From Cladobotryum mycophilum (Eukaryota > Ascomycota > Sordariomycetes > Hypocreales > Hypocreaceae): a DNA stretch of 64,000 nt. Numbering within the stretch: position 1 is the stretch's first letter; each line of letters starts with the position of its first letter. This document shows, piece by piece, positions 45,809 to 57,626 of the stretch. A model generated the notes under the pieces. That model was given only the letters and a program-made list of their open reading frames with translations. It did no database searches and had not been told where the DNA came from. The DNA lies in the NCBI GenBank assembly GCA_036429605.1, contig JAVFKD010000002.1:2790001-2854000 (forward strand). The letters are read 5' to 3'. Both the position numbers and the translations under genes were made by a program.

Positions 45809-48800
45809 CCCGAAGCTTTTAGACAGCAAAGCTAGCATACTTATTCGTTATTTATTTTTATCTATTTATTCAATTTTTTTTTGGGCAGCGGTTGTATTTT
45901 AAAGATTTTTTTATTTCTTACTCTTTTCCCCAGTCTTCCCTCCCTCTCTTTTTCCATCTCCGCTCGTAAAGATTTTCAACAAGAAACGGCTAGCATAGTT
46001 GGCGTTTTCGGGGGTTTCGTGTTTGTTTTTCTGCCCTTTTGCTGTTTGGATTATAAAGGGGTTATGATTGTCAGGCAAAGGCAGATGGGATTATACAGGT
46101 GACCACGACCGAGTAGATTATCATCGAGAACGTATTTTTGATGGAATTAGATAATCGGACCATGATGGAAATGCAAGTTCACTTTGAATGAAGCCCCATT
46201 GCAAGTTGTGTCATGTAAATAGCGCCTTGTTTCATCCTTTTGGACCCAGACACGAGGCTAAAGGGAAAAACGTGTGCGTGTATGTGTTACTGTGTATCAT
46301 GCCATGTCATTGGAACTATGCAACTACCCAAGTTTGAGACACCGTCATTGTTTCCTGTAGTGTCATTCATGACAAATAACGCCCTTTTTTTGCACATTGT
46401 TCGAGCCCTCCCTTTTTCTCGTCTGCTGCTCTCACATATTGGCTACTGTAAGTCTAGCCCAAGGGTTACAGCATGATTATCCATCCCCATGTTTGTGGAT
46501 GATGTCGTGCAGAATACCGCAGGGGCCAAAAAAAAAAAAGCAAACGTCGAGGCAGCCCTTTGGACGGCATGCATACTGTACAGCACATACATACACAGAG
46601 ATGCATGCGCGCCTTAGTTTTCATGAAGTAATGATTTCTCATTCTCTCTCTCCCCGTATACAACCAACTACCCGTATGTCTATCATGTAGCGCGAATGCA
46701 TCTTAGAAACATAAATAATTAAATAAATAAAGGGTTATGATACCGAACGACTCCAAGTGGTTTTTCGACACGCCCCAAAGCATAGTAAACGGATCATCAT
46801 GACAACACCAATGACAGTCTCTCAGTATCAAGGCGGTGAAACAACGTGGTTTGATTCGGGGGAATGACAGAGAGAGAGAAAAGCCATCAGCTTTGCCCCC
46901 CCATGTAACCCTCCCCATACTCTTGTATGTGTGTGTGTGTGTGTGTACCGAAAGCCAGAATCATATCCCATGTTGAAAAGCTTCCCCCTCCCCCAAGGTA
47001 GAAGCGGGGGTGCATGCAGTGCGGCGCGGCGCCCAAACAATGCGTCCGAAACGGCCACATCAGTTACTTTTTGATAATGCGTCCCATTTAAAATCATCAT
47101 GAGCCGGCCTATGAGAAGATGCCCCATCATCCCCCTCCCTCGGGCACTTTGCGTGCTGCAATCGAAACTTTTTTTTTGAAGTGGTACAGAATACACTGCA
47201 ACCCCATTACGTTGCCCCTGTGCAAGGGTCCGGGTCCTTGAGATCCCATAGGAAGTGCGGGAGTACGGAGTAGTAGTTTGAAGTGAGGTTGAGTTGTTCT
47301 TTGCTTGGCTCTGGTGGTGGAGGCGTGTACATGAAAAAAGCCTGATGCATGGGAAGCATCTCATTTTCTCTCACGATTCTTTTTCCCCTCCTTCTCTTTT
47401 ACGCCATCTCGACTGTTTTGAGGAGGCATATTTTCAGTACTATTTTCCTTCTTTTTTCTCTCTTTACATAGGATTCCTAATGTTAGTGATGCTGACTCCA
47501 TCATGTGAGCTGGCATTGAGTGGATATTCCGCAAAGTGGTCCATCTCCACCGACAATGGCACCAAAGGTGACAAGTTCATCGATTCCAATCTATCGGGAG
47601 AGGCTTCTCTCCCTAATGGAGGGGCGTGTGAAATAGAGGTGGCAGCAAAAAAGGAACCCATATACTCCTTTAGGCTATGCAGTCTCAATCCATAATAACA
47701 ACTTTATGGAGAAGAGAAAAAAAATGTCTCTCTAATTTTCTCAACTCCAAGGGAGCCCTTAGATCTTCACTAGGTCCAAGGTGCTCAGATGCATTCTGTA
47801 ACTCGTGATGCGATATCACGCCGAGCTCTGCCCGCGCGTGCCAAGTCTTCTTTCTGTCTCTTTCTCACTCACTCTCACATATCTCGTGCATCGAAGGAAT
47901 TGCTAGCAACCAGGGTTCGATCTGGTCCATGTCGCAGGCTACCGATCGCCGCGGATGACGGAGATGTTCGTTTTAGTTGATTTCTAGCTACCAATTTGAT
48001 TGACCTTGTTGGTTCTTGGCTTAAAGTCCATTCTTTTCCCGTTGATGGACTAAACTGCTTCCGAATTTGATTGCAACGTACCTCTCTGAACACCCCCACA
48101 CCAGTGTTCGTCACAGGTCTCAGATAATATCATGATGAGAGCTCAAAGCGGCACTCTGCGCGCTGTGTTGAGGTTGAGAGCTGGCCTTTTTAGGGCTATT
48201 AAGTGATGGTGCTGCGAACCATCTAGGCTCCGGCCAATAGACAATGCACCTTGGACGCCTGCCATCGTCAGTGGTCAATGGCTCAAGTAATATGTGCGCT
48301 CGCCATGGTTCTGGTGTCGGTTCGCATGCATCGCATGTGCGTTCACGTCCCTAACTTGGACTTGCAGGACTGTCAAGGCATCGTACCACCTTGCACCTTG
48401 AGGATCGCCTTGGCTTCGTTTTTGTAAACGATAACTAAATTCATCCCATCATACTTCCAAAAGTCCAAGGCAACCGCACAGGGTAATACCTTGTCAAGCT
48501 CGTCATCCAAATCCCACTGTAACACTACATGCTTCATAATGGATTATACCTCGTAAGGCGCCTTGTCTCACATTGCACAGTATTCCAGAGCAGTCCATGG
48601 CTCTCTTTCTGGAGCTGAGAGCATATCTCCCGTGTGGCGGCGGGCCTCGTTTGAAGAAACACCGCAGACTGGACTGTCCCTATCATCTCACGCTAGTATT
48701 TCACACATCTCCAGATGACCGAATTTGAGTTGAGTATGTACATATATATCTTCTCTTGTGGTACTTTTTTCTTTGACCGATGTGCAGTCGATCTTGCTTT

Positions 48801-50143
48801 GCCTATCTAAAAGATGCATCTTGGAGTATCATAACATCCCTAGTAGTGCCTACGTAGGTAGTATGTACTGCTGCAGGAGCAAGGGTAGGGCGGGCAAGGA
48901 CCGCAGCGTGTGCATGAAGTGAGCGGGTGGATGATGATTTGTCGGATCCATTGGGCCAGCAAGATTGCTTCGAGTTGGGCGCATTCCGAGTCTTCACACA
49001 ACCGCCCGTGGCCCATCGTGGTATTTCTGTCGGCTTGCTTGCTTGTCGAATGCGTTAGCGCTGCATCGTGGTCCGTAAGGACGCATATCCCTATCTCCAC
49101 AAGGCATGAAGGCATTCCAGCCCGGAAGCTGCAAGAGAATAACCCGCAATGCGCCCCAGTTTCCTGTGCGTTTGGTTTGGGGCGCATATATCCTGGGTCC
49201 TGAAGTAATTAATTTAATTAATAAATCCCATATTGTATATATATTAAACTATGCTTCAAAGTCAGTTGTCTGGTGAATGAAAGATATCGTACCCGTACCT
49301 ATTACAGCAGCCAAATATTGACCCAACACCCAAGCACCATGTTGGTCAACATCCATGGGCCCTTTTTAGGCAGAGATTCATCATGTCTGGGCTGGGTGCA
49401 TAGCGGGGGAGGGGCAAATCGCAAAATGCAAGTCCCATCAATTTTCCTGCCCATGCCTCATTTTGAACCAATCAAAAGAGGTCAAAGTCGCCTGGCTCAA
49501 CGTGAACACTTTAGATCGTCCACTACGTAAATAGTTGGGATCTTCGATTAACATCCAATCAAGATTGGTAAGAAATTTCGAACCCGATGGTGGGGGTCCG
49601 AGCAAGTACCTTTCGTTCTTTCTTCTAAGATTGAGATGGAGAAGATGGAATGATGGTGATGATGATGTTGATGGAATAATCAAGCAAGCCAAGCCAAGCC
49701 AAGGCATTCCATTCCATTCCATTACAATGCCGTTTCCCATCCTTACTTACTGTATGTATGATTTGGGATTGTTGGGGAAGATGAATTTCATATACTTGGT
49801 CGTACCTGTCTTGTCTAGGTACTTACTCCATGAATAGACCCTTGACATGGATGATGCAAGTACAAGTAATTTTTTAAATGGCAGCCACGTATGAGGGCCA
49901 ACTGCGACCTAGAAGGAAGGGCTCAGGAGGTATCAAAAGAATTGGAGGTACAACGCAACACGGCTCTTCCTGCATGCGCTGGCCACCCCCTGGCAGCCCT
50001 GGCAAAGTGCCATGTACGTTGTTGTCGTGGACCTATACATTATTTTTCCCTCTCGGAATATCCTCTGGCGGACAAGTTGACAACGCATCAATTCAACCAC
50101 ATCATCCTCACCCGAAGAAAAAAAATCCATCTCTTTTGCTGAA

Positions 50144-50188
50144 CCTGGCCTGACCTGACCTGACCTGACCTGGATCGGCCTGGCCTGA
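50144..50188. repeat. Pentanucleotide CCTGA/CCTGG repeat
   Basis: CTGGCCTGACCTGACCTGAC and further units. The related CTGGC array recurs at 50961-50982 and 50877-50901. Confidence 0.8.
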
Positions 50189-51927
50189 CTGCATACATAC
50201 CTTTTGCAGATTAGGACAAGGTTTTCTGCCTGACCCGCTTTCGCAAAGGACCTCGAACCTGCATTGTCGCCCTGCGCTGTTGTTCTGCACTCCGCCAATT
50301 TTTCAGGCCGTATCTAAAGTAGGGGGTGTTTTTTTCTTCTTCTTTCTTCTCCTTCTCTCCCTTTCTCTCGAGTGGGCGTATAGTTGGTGCCTACGCCTAC
50401 CTGCTTACCTATAGAATGAAACAGACCAATCAACTACACACTTCAAAACAGTTTCTTGTGGTTGCTCAGACCAAGTCCTGGCGCTGTTTCCGCAAAAGAA
50501 GGAAGAAAAAATCCAGCGCTGCTTTTGGGGTCCATTAATTCCAACATCCATTGCCCATCCATCCTTTGTCTTAGCGTCACCACGCTTGTTTGTGTTTCCC
50601 AGCTCTAACCTTAGCTCCAAAGTCTCCAAGTCGACGGCCGCTCGCCCAGGCTGACTTTCTATTCGCACAATTCGATGCCCAGTTTTTATTTTTATTTTTT
50701 AATTGTTATTTTATTATTATTATTATTATTTTATCTTCTCATACTTTCCCCATTTGTTCGAAAACAAAACGGAAAGAACAAGAAAAGTCCTCGACTAGTC
50801 CCTCCCTTCCCAATTGTACACGGCAGTGGTGTGTCCTCATCCATCCACCAGATCCAAACCCACCGCTGCCTTGCGTTGCCTGGCCTGGCCTTGCCTTGCT
50901 TGCCCACCATCACCCCCTGCTTGATATCCAAACCAAACTTTTTGGACCCCCAAGCCAAGTCTGGCCTGGCCTGGCCTGGCCTTTTTGCCTCCCACACATG
51001 GAAGCATATCGCCCCCGTTAATGTTACTCCCTAGACCTGAAGACGTGTCTCGATGTCATCCCTCATGGTGTTTCCTTGCTATTAGATCCAATACCTAGTG
51101 CAGCCACCCTTTTCTCTCTGTTTAGCTGGGCCTTTTTTCCCCCATATTCCTATCTACAAGTCGTTGTTTTTTCCCCGTTCCCAGTACCAACCAGTCTTGG
51201 CCAAGTTTTCTCTGAGTGGACAATGTCTCTCTTTTGTCTCCATACTCGCGGCTCCGTCATGACTTCGTCTCACGCCCTGTTATACCCCCCATGGCGGGAC
51301 CCGGCTCCTAGCATTGGGAATATGTCCCTTCCCACCTTATACCGTACCCTCTAATCTTACAATGAACACTGTACCCACTCATTCCCTGATTCCTTTCTTA
51401 CCTTTCTCGCTTCGTGGCATACGCGGGTGGGTATGATAGGTAGCAGAGGAAGAAGAAAAAAACTTTTGGTGGTTTCCCGGACAAAGGTTTCATGGCCCCC
51501 CCAAAAAGAAATGATGTTGGCTCCCATTGCACCACCGCACTTTTTCTTACCTCATTAGACTTGAGGTCTCGCCTCTATTCACACCCTACCCCTTCTCAAT
51601 TACTTTTTCTCAATTCTCTTCCCTCGTTGGTTCGATGCTCAATGGCATCCTGGATAGTAGACGCCGGTGGTCCCTGCAAAGTGTGTCCGTTCATCATCAC
51701 ACCTCCCCCATGTCGTCGTCGTCGTTGTCTCTGGCCGGTCCACACTATGCAAGCCTCCTTGATCGTCTTGTCCCTGTTGCTTCATGTCTCTATAGTGCCA
51801 TTGCCTCATACTTGTAAAGTCTCTCCATCCCTAAGCGGGGTTTGAGGAATGCCGGGTTGGCGAATGAAGGCATGATATCTTATCCCTTCGGCTCGAGAAA
51901 TGTTGACAGGGGATGGTCTTGGAAAAG

Positions 51928-51935
51928 TATAAAAG
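51928..51935 (+). promoter_or_regulatory. TATA box candidate for the KxDL-domain gene
   Basis: TATAAAAG in the context AAGTATAAAAGGGCC, about 270 bp before the ATG at 52201. The following leader is rich in C, T and A (ACCACCACTT-like), as in highly transcribed fungal genes. Confidence 0.5.
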
Positions 51936-52200
51936 GGCCATCTTGTTCGAGTTGAACAGAGATTTTCTTTCTTCCTTTCTCATCACTTCTTCACAGCTTT
52001 CCAAGACAAGACCACTACAGTTGCCAACTTATTGTGCGAGTTTTGAGTCCTTCCAAGTCTCATCATCCCACTTACACCAAACCACCACTTACCAACAACC
52101 CTGGTTCCAACATACCACCACAACACTACTACTACTTTGCCTTGAGCAATCTTCTCTCCACTACTCCACCTTCCAGGTAACAATCAATTGACCATTCATC

Positions 52201-53023
52201 ATGTCTGGCCCATTCCAAACCGTCTCCTATTCTCTCCCCATGGCTGTCCCTACCAAGGGCCAACAGTACCCCGCCTACAGCCAATACTCAATCTCTCCAC
52301 CGGAATGTGACGACACCATCAGCTCCGCCTCCGGTGTTCCCTCCTACAGCAATAGCGGATTTTCAGCCACTTCCGCCAGCGGCGACTACGAGAGCACCGG
52401 CTCTGCTAGCGGTGTGGACTTCCAGGAGTACATGCAAGAGCGCTTCTCGAACTCGTTCAACCCCCTGCCCCTGGACCGGAGCATGGCCGTTCAAGCCCAA
52501 ACGTAAGTAGTTCACCTCTTAGTCAAATATTCCAGCAGTGAATTGAGTTTGTAAATTTTACGAAATTTGCCATTTCATTGTGTGTGTGTGTGTGGCAGCA
52601 ATAAGCTAATCATCATGGCTTTACACAGATCTGGAAAACTCAATGCCAAACACCGTGAACTCATGGACCTTCAGAAGCAGGCCCAGGCTCGTCTTGCGAG
52701 AACTCGCGAGCGATTTGCCGAGGGAATGCGAGATGCTCGAGAAGTCCGTGGTGATCTCGAGTGGACACAGAAGAAAGTCTCGTAAGTTTCTCTATAGAAA
52801 GAAATTCTACGATATTTCGCTATTCTGCGCGGTTCGTTCCCAAAAATGGCGGACGAAAACAACGCAGAATAGCAAAATAATTTGGGATTTCCTCGCATAT
52901 ACTTGCGAATTTGAACTAACCAAAATCTTTGCGAATAGTGCCCTGAATACCAAGGCTGCGCGCAAACACCCCAAGGAGTACGCCAAGGCTCGCCAGCGCT
53001 TCCCTTCTCCCGAGTACAACTAA
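52201..53023 (+). CDS. KxDL-domain protein (BLOC-1/BORC KXD1-like)
   Basis: Exons: 52201..52502, 52629..52781 and 52939..53023, giving 179 aa. The N-terminal 100 residues are Ser/Tyr/Pro-rich and look disordered (SYSLPMAVPTKGQQYPAY, SGDYESTGSASGVDFQEYM). Residues 101-179 form one helical region: KHRELMDLQKQAQARLARTRERFAEG, then RGDLEWTQKKVSALNTKAARKHPKEY. This aligns with the KxDL motif region of KXD1 (here R-G-D-L), which in yeast and animals belongs to endosome/lysosome-positioning complexes. That role is a family inference. All splice junctions keep the frame (AC|A, TC|T). Intron 2 (157 nt) holds a strong inverted repeat. Confidence 0.8.
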
Positions 53024-54191
53024 ATTGCATTTTGAGCAACATCGAAAAGTCTTGAATTCACCATTTCATAGCACCATTTCCCTATGTCATTTCCTACGGC
53101 GCCACAAAAAAAGCGACTACATCACCTTTTCTGCAGGAACAACTTTGTTTGGGTATCACCACTTTAATGAGGCTCTTCAATCCAGATTTTCACACGCCCC
53201 CTCCAGTACCATCCAGCTGGTAAAAGTACCGGACACGATGGGGAGCGTGAGATGACGTTGAAATCGGCGTTTCCCGCGCGGCAATCTTGCAGATGGTAGC
53301 CGCAAGATCTCTTGCTGCTTTATCGGCAGTGCTTCCGGCGGCGGCGTTGTCCACCATCACACGCCCCAATTTTTTGGGCAGGTTGCAAACGGAGTGGGGG
53401 GTGTGAAAAGGGCGATTTTACGAACTTATGACTTATGATTGGATAATCTGGGACGATCTAGGAGCATATTTAAAATACACTCCTCCCCAACGGTCCGTGG
53501 GAGAACCAGGGGACCGGAAAGGAACGCTGGTGCAAGAACGGCAGGGCCACAGGAACCTCCGACAGCCCCATTCTCCACCCGTGTTTCTGGGAGACAACCA
53601 AACCGATGATCAGCGGGAGCAGCGGAGAGACAGCCGGGGAGACATGTTTTGACAAGGCGCTTTGCCTATTGGGGACGAAATATTGCTGCATTTGGTAACG
53701 GCGAGAGGCCGAAAACCGGGGTATTATTGTATATCGACGGCGTAGGCGTTTGTTTGGGACACCCTGGAGTTCTGTGGGAGTATCTTGTAGCTCTGTAATA
53801 ATGAAAAAGTTCCCGTTCATTCTGAGTAATCGTACGCCAGCTCACAAGCCACCAACGTGGAAAGCCGCCCCTCCCAGCTGTAGATCCAGTGATAGATGCA
53901 ACCCCCATAGGCTTAGCAGCCATATGAATCATGTGATGGGAGGAAGTGTCACCCGTGTGGAGTGCTTGAATGGTGTTGACTGTTGAACTTGCCCCAGAGG
54001 GATGTCCAGATCACGTGACCACTCAATTCAAGGACTAGCCGAAAGTGGATGAATAAGCCAGTAGTTGTGAGGTGTTTGAGTATCACATATGTTGACATTT
54101 GTGATAGGGCAAGCGATTCATAGTTTGTCTTTAGAAAAGCATATGATTTCCACCTTTATACTTTGCTATGCCAGCCAAACAGGGCATTGTC
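53024..54191. other. Convergent spacer
   Basis: 1.2 kb between two convergent 3' ends. GC-rich sequence lies around 53260-53350 and no recognisable frame was found (a 116-codon minus-strand frame at 53470-53820 is unremarkable). Confidence 0.45.
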
Positions 54192-54758
54192 TCATGCCGG
54201 AACTGTCGCTTTTTGCTCTCTCTCGAGCCATGTGCCCAGCGGTTGCAGATCCAGGGACACTTCCAGACGCTGCCAAGGGTTCTCGTTTGACGAAGGATCG
54301 TAGTATTCTTCATACCAAGGTCGCTTTGAGCCGCTGGCGTTGGCGTGCCCTCCTTGATGGCCTCCTTGATGACCTCTAGAAGGCCCCATGAATCCTGCAC
54401 CAGGGGCAGGACGAGCCGGTAAACCGGCAGGGCGCACTGGCGCCTCTTGCGGTGCTGAATCTGCGGCATTCGCTTCCTGCGTGGCCGGGACTGCCACCGC
54501 TTCCTCTGCCTCTGCCTCTGGAGCGGGTTCATCGCCGTTGTTGACTTCATCATCTAGGGTAATCTCATTGGCATTGTAGGCGCCGGTGCCCAAGGGAGTT
54601 GAGTTGGATCCAGTGGAAACAGCCTTGTTATTGTTGCGCTTGGCATCCACGACGGCATCAGCTTGGGGGTTGTATTTGCGCTTTTGAGGCCGGTTGGTTC
54701 CGAAGGAGGAGAATCCCATGGCTTGGGCCATTGCCTCTTCGTCTGTTGGCGCGTCCAT
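54192..54758 (-). CDS. Unassigned protein with C-terminal WYEEYYDPS...NPW motif
   Basis: Single exon, 188 aa. The N-terminus MDAPTDEEAMAQAMGFSSFG is a short acidic/helical element, followed by RPQKRKYNPQADAVVDAKRNN, a basic stretch that could serve nuclear import. The middle is acidic and Ala/Glu/Pro-rich (PEAEAEEAVAVPA), then a Gly/His run (GHQGGHQGGH). The C-terminus holds a dense aromatic block, RPWYEEYYDPSSNENPWQRLE, and LQPLGTWLE. Such short fixed ends around a variable centre suggest a scaffold or peptide-binding protein. I remember similar fungal hypothetical proteins but cannot name a function. It faces the calycin-like gene head to head across 0.9 kb. Confidence 0.75.
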   Translation of the reverse strand: MDAPTDEEAMAQAMGFSSFGTNRPQKRKYNPQADAVVDAKRNNNKAVSTGSNSTPLGTGAYNANEITLDDEVNNGDEPAPEAEAEEAVAVPATQEANAADSAPQEAPVRPAGLPARPAPGAGFMGPSRGHQGGHQGGHANASGSKRPWYEEYYDPSSNENPWQRLEVSLDLQPLGTWLEREQKATVPA

Positions 54759-55669
54759 ATTATATCTCAGGATTGACTCAACCTTGGTTTGGCGTTCAAA
54801 GAAAATTAAGAAAAGAGATGGCCAATTGAACGTTTTAAATAATGCGATGCGCCAATCGGCAATGTGAAGGTATTATCCAACAAGTGGTGAGAAGTGTGAT
54901 GATAATTGTTGCGATAAGATGAAGAAATGCCACGACTTCGCCCGAATTCTCGTTGAGATTTCGGGTCACGCGTCGAAGAGGTTTTTAGGCGGCCAAGCAG
55001 AGAGGCCCATTAAAGCGGGGTGGCCCAGACCCCCGAAACCAGCAAGAACGCAAGGGTACTCCTGGTATATCTACATTGCTGGCTTGCATATAAAGCCCAT
55101 GGAATAAAAAGAAATCTCCGATATTCAATCGTTATAAAAAGTTATGATGTCACTATGATTTTTTTTGAAAAGCTACAAGCATTTTGTATCAATTTCCATT
55201 ACTGGATATGGTAATTTCTTTACTTTTTGTTGGGAGAGAATGGCGCATACCCCTGAGGGAATGTTGGAAGTACATATATCACATTTAGTACCTTAGTGCC
55301 TGTATTTATCCACAGTGCATTGATGACGTAGGTACTTTACGCTTCACAAAAGAGCTTCGGTTGAGAGAGATGCCGAGTATGCACAATTCAGAGAGAGACA
55401 GACAGCAAGAAAAAGCATATTGGTGGCTTGCGGTTGAGGAAGCTTGGGCTTCAGGGGACGTTGAATGAAATGTCTTATGAGAAGTGAAGCCCTGAAGTCT
55501 CCCCCTAACTCCTGAGATTTTTTAAAAATTCATTCAGAATAAAAGTTGTCTTGTTGCCGGTAGGTTTGTTGGTTAGATACTTGCATCTTTACATTCTCCA
55601 TCACCACCATCACTACCATCACCATCACCAACAACCAAACCATCAAATTCTTCATCTGCCATAGTCACA
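54759..55669. promoter_or_regulatory. Divergent spacer (0.9 kb)
   Basis: This separates two head-to-head genes. The last 90 bp before 55670 are ACC/ATC-rich leader (CATCACCACCATCACTACCATC). No further gene is seen. Confidence 0.5.
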
Positions 55670-56454
55670 ATGGCGGACACATCAATCACAATGTCCGACC
55701 CTGCGCAGGTCTCCATTACAGACCCTTCCACAGTCACAATCACAGATCCCTCATCGGTCTCGGCGCAGGAGCCCTCGCCAGCCTCACCTTCAGACCTTGA
55801 CCCCTTCGCCCTCAAACTCCCCTCCAAATACGCACCCAAGAAACAACCCGCAGCCGCTGCTGCAGACGCCGCCGCCGACGGAGAGGAAGCTAGCGAAGCC
55901 ACTGAGCCATCATCACCATCCCCACAGCCTGCTCCCCCGTCCCTGGAGTGGCTCTCCCGCACATGGACCGTCACGCACTCGACACTCGCCATGTGGCGCG
56001 CCGCCCGCAACGTGCGCATCACGTACAAGCCCCTCGCAGCCAAGCCAGACGGCCGCATGCGCGTCGACGACCTCGTCGAGTACGAGCCCAGCAACAAGAC
56101 CGGCGTCGTCAAGACCGTCACGGGCGTGGACACGCAGTCCGCTCGCGGCGACGGCTGGGACTGGCGTGGCAAGGGCCTCCTCTTCTTCGTGAGCAGCCAC
56201 TGGGAGGTGCTCGGATGGGGGAGGAGACCAACGCCGAGGGCGAGGTCGAGAAGTGGGCGGTTACGTGGTTTGCCCCCACGCTCTTTACCAAGGAAGGGCT
56301 GGATGTGTACTGTGATCGCCAGGAAGGGCTGAGCGACGAGACGTACAATAGGATCGAGGAGGCGTTGAAGAACCTAGAGGCCAAGGAGTTGGTGGACATG
56401 GTGACGCAGGATATGATGCCTGTTGATATCAGCCTGCCTTGGGCGGAGAAATGA
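55670..56454 (+). CDS. Calycin/lipocalin-like cytosolic protein (one apparent frameshift)
   Basis: The leader-proximal ATG starts a Ser/Thr/Pro/Ala-rich tail of about 95 residues (repeated ITDPS elements), then a compact domain: LEWLSRTWTVTHSTLAMW, NVRITYKPL, VDDLVEYEPSNKTGVVKTVTGVD, WDWRGKGLLFFVSSHWEVLGWG. A G5 run (56217-56221) loses one base. With it restored the protein continues EETNAEGEVEKWAVTWFAPTLFT, then KEGLDVYCDRQEGLSDETYN and a helical end (261 aa in all). The strand pattern and G-x-W motifs resemble a lipocalin-like barrel known from fungal hypothetical proteins. Ligand and role are unknown. It ends only 125 bp from the convergent LENG1-like gene. Confidence 0.7.
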
Positions 56455-56579
56455 TACCCTCAACAACACAAAAGTTTTTGTTTGGCTTGCTTGGTTGGAT
56501 ATATAATTGGATCATATCGGATATCATGGCATTTAGATATATACAGGATTTTGTAATTAATTAATTGATTTTTTTATCT

Positions 56580-57626
56580 TCACTTGTTGTCCCTGTGACG
56601 ATGCGATCTTCTCCCCGGAGACCGGGAGCGTGATCTTGAATGATGTCTGCGCCGTCTCTCATCTTCCTTGTGTCTTCTCCTTTCCCTTTGATCATCGCGT
56701 CTATCTTGACCTCGTTCCTCTGGGCGCCGCTTCCTCGACTCCCGTCTTCGAGAATCTGAATGGTCCCTGTCATCCATATCTTCTCTATGCCTCTCCCGAT
56801 GTCTTTCCTTGCGCAGCTGTCTGAGCTCTCTGTCCCTCTCTTCCTGTATCCTATTCCGCTCCTTCTTTAGGTCTCGCACCTGCGACGCCCCTTTCTTCAT
56901 CATCGCCAACGGATCACTCGAAGCCATTCGTTGTGTGTCTCGCTGTTTTCGATGAGGATCATCCTTGCCCCATACATTTTTCGATGAAGAATCCGGCGCT
57001 GCGCCGCCAGATTGAGAATACCATGGGTTCGTGGTACCGTCCTTTCCAGCGGCTTTGGAGAATTGCATCGTGTATTGATCCTCGTATTCCTTCTTCTTTT
57101 TCTTTGCCTCCGCCTCCGCCTCTTCGTTCTTCTCCGCGTGTGCTCTGGTTCGCTCGTCTCCGAAAAGGTCGATAAGACCTGCATGATCCACAATAGGCGC
57201 CGAACTTGTCGATTTTCTAGAAGCCTCAATAGCTCCATGTATCGCATCGTTGTTCTCCTTCGCCAGGCGTAGTTCGTAGTCGGTATCATCTTCTCCTACC
57301 CGCTTCCTCCTCTTGCGCGTGCCGCCGGCGTATGCTGGTCTGGCGCCGGACCGATCCTCGAGTTTCGCGGGTTCTTCGTCTTTTTCCTCGAGTAAAGGCG
57401 GAGGTGCTTCACCGCGGAGGATCGCCAGTCGTCTCTCGGCATCGATTTCCTGCATTCGCTGCTCTTCAGCTTCTTCTGCGGCTTTGGCATTTGCCTCGTC
57501 CCGACGGACGCGAGCAACGTTGTCGGCATTGTAGACGTTCCAGGACTTCTTCCCTAGTAGATGGCTGACTGATGTTAGCACCCTGTATCGGGAGAGTCTG
57601 CGTCGGAGGAGGACTCACAGTGGCAT
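56580..57626 (-). CDS. LENG1-like protein with Cir_N domain and RS-rich tail
   Basis: Exons: 57626..57619 (8 nt, ATG CCA CT) and 57564..56580, giving 330 aa. The intron has a GTGAGT donor, a TGCTAACAT branch site and a GTCAG acceptor. Splicing yields MPLHLLGKKSWNVYNADN, then VARVRRDEANAKAAEEAEEQ: the Cir_N domain, whose K-K-S-W-x-V-x-N-x-D-N-V-x-R-V-R-R-D-E core is shared with human LENG1. Next come a GGTRKRRKRVGEDDTDYE segment, an acidic-basic coiled middle (AEAEAKKKKKEYED) and NPWYSQSGG. The C-terminal 110 residues are RS/RE/RD-rich, typical of splicing-linked nuclear proteins. A role in pre-mRNA processing is inferred from domain and tail. The tiny first exon makes the true start easy to miss. 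Confidence 0.85.

Larger units (their letters stand above)
45809..52200. other. Gene-poor spacer (6.4 kb) with KXD1-like gene promoter at its right end
   Basis: No gene is supported. The left end holds the DGK1 3' UTR. There are (TG)n at about 46928-46946, GCATGC-type palindromes near 46568-46605, an AT-rich TAATTAATTTAATTAAT stretch at about 49205-49222, CTGAC/CTGGC pentamer repeats at 50144-50188, 50877-50901 and 50961-50982, and an (ATT)n tract near 50710-50730. Frames of 130-180 codons (46828-47364 on the minus strand, 47294-47695 on the plus) are patchy and unrecognised. From about 50550 the DNA turns strongly pyrimidine-rich up to the next gene. Confidence 0.45.

Noticed and set aside
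46828..47695. Two overlapping unrecognised frames (178 and 133 codons)
   Set aside because: They cross TG repeats and pyrimidine-rich DNA, with no domain or splice signals.
47917..47936. ACCAGGGTTCGATCTGGT, a small stem-loop resembling a T-arm
   Set aside because: The loop would be eight bases and the rest of a tRNA cloverleaf is missing.
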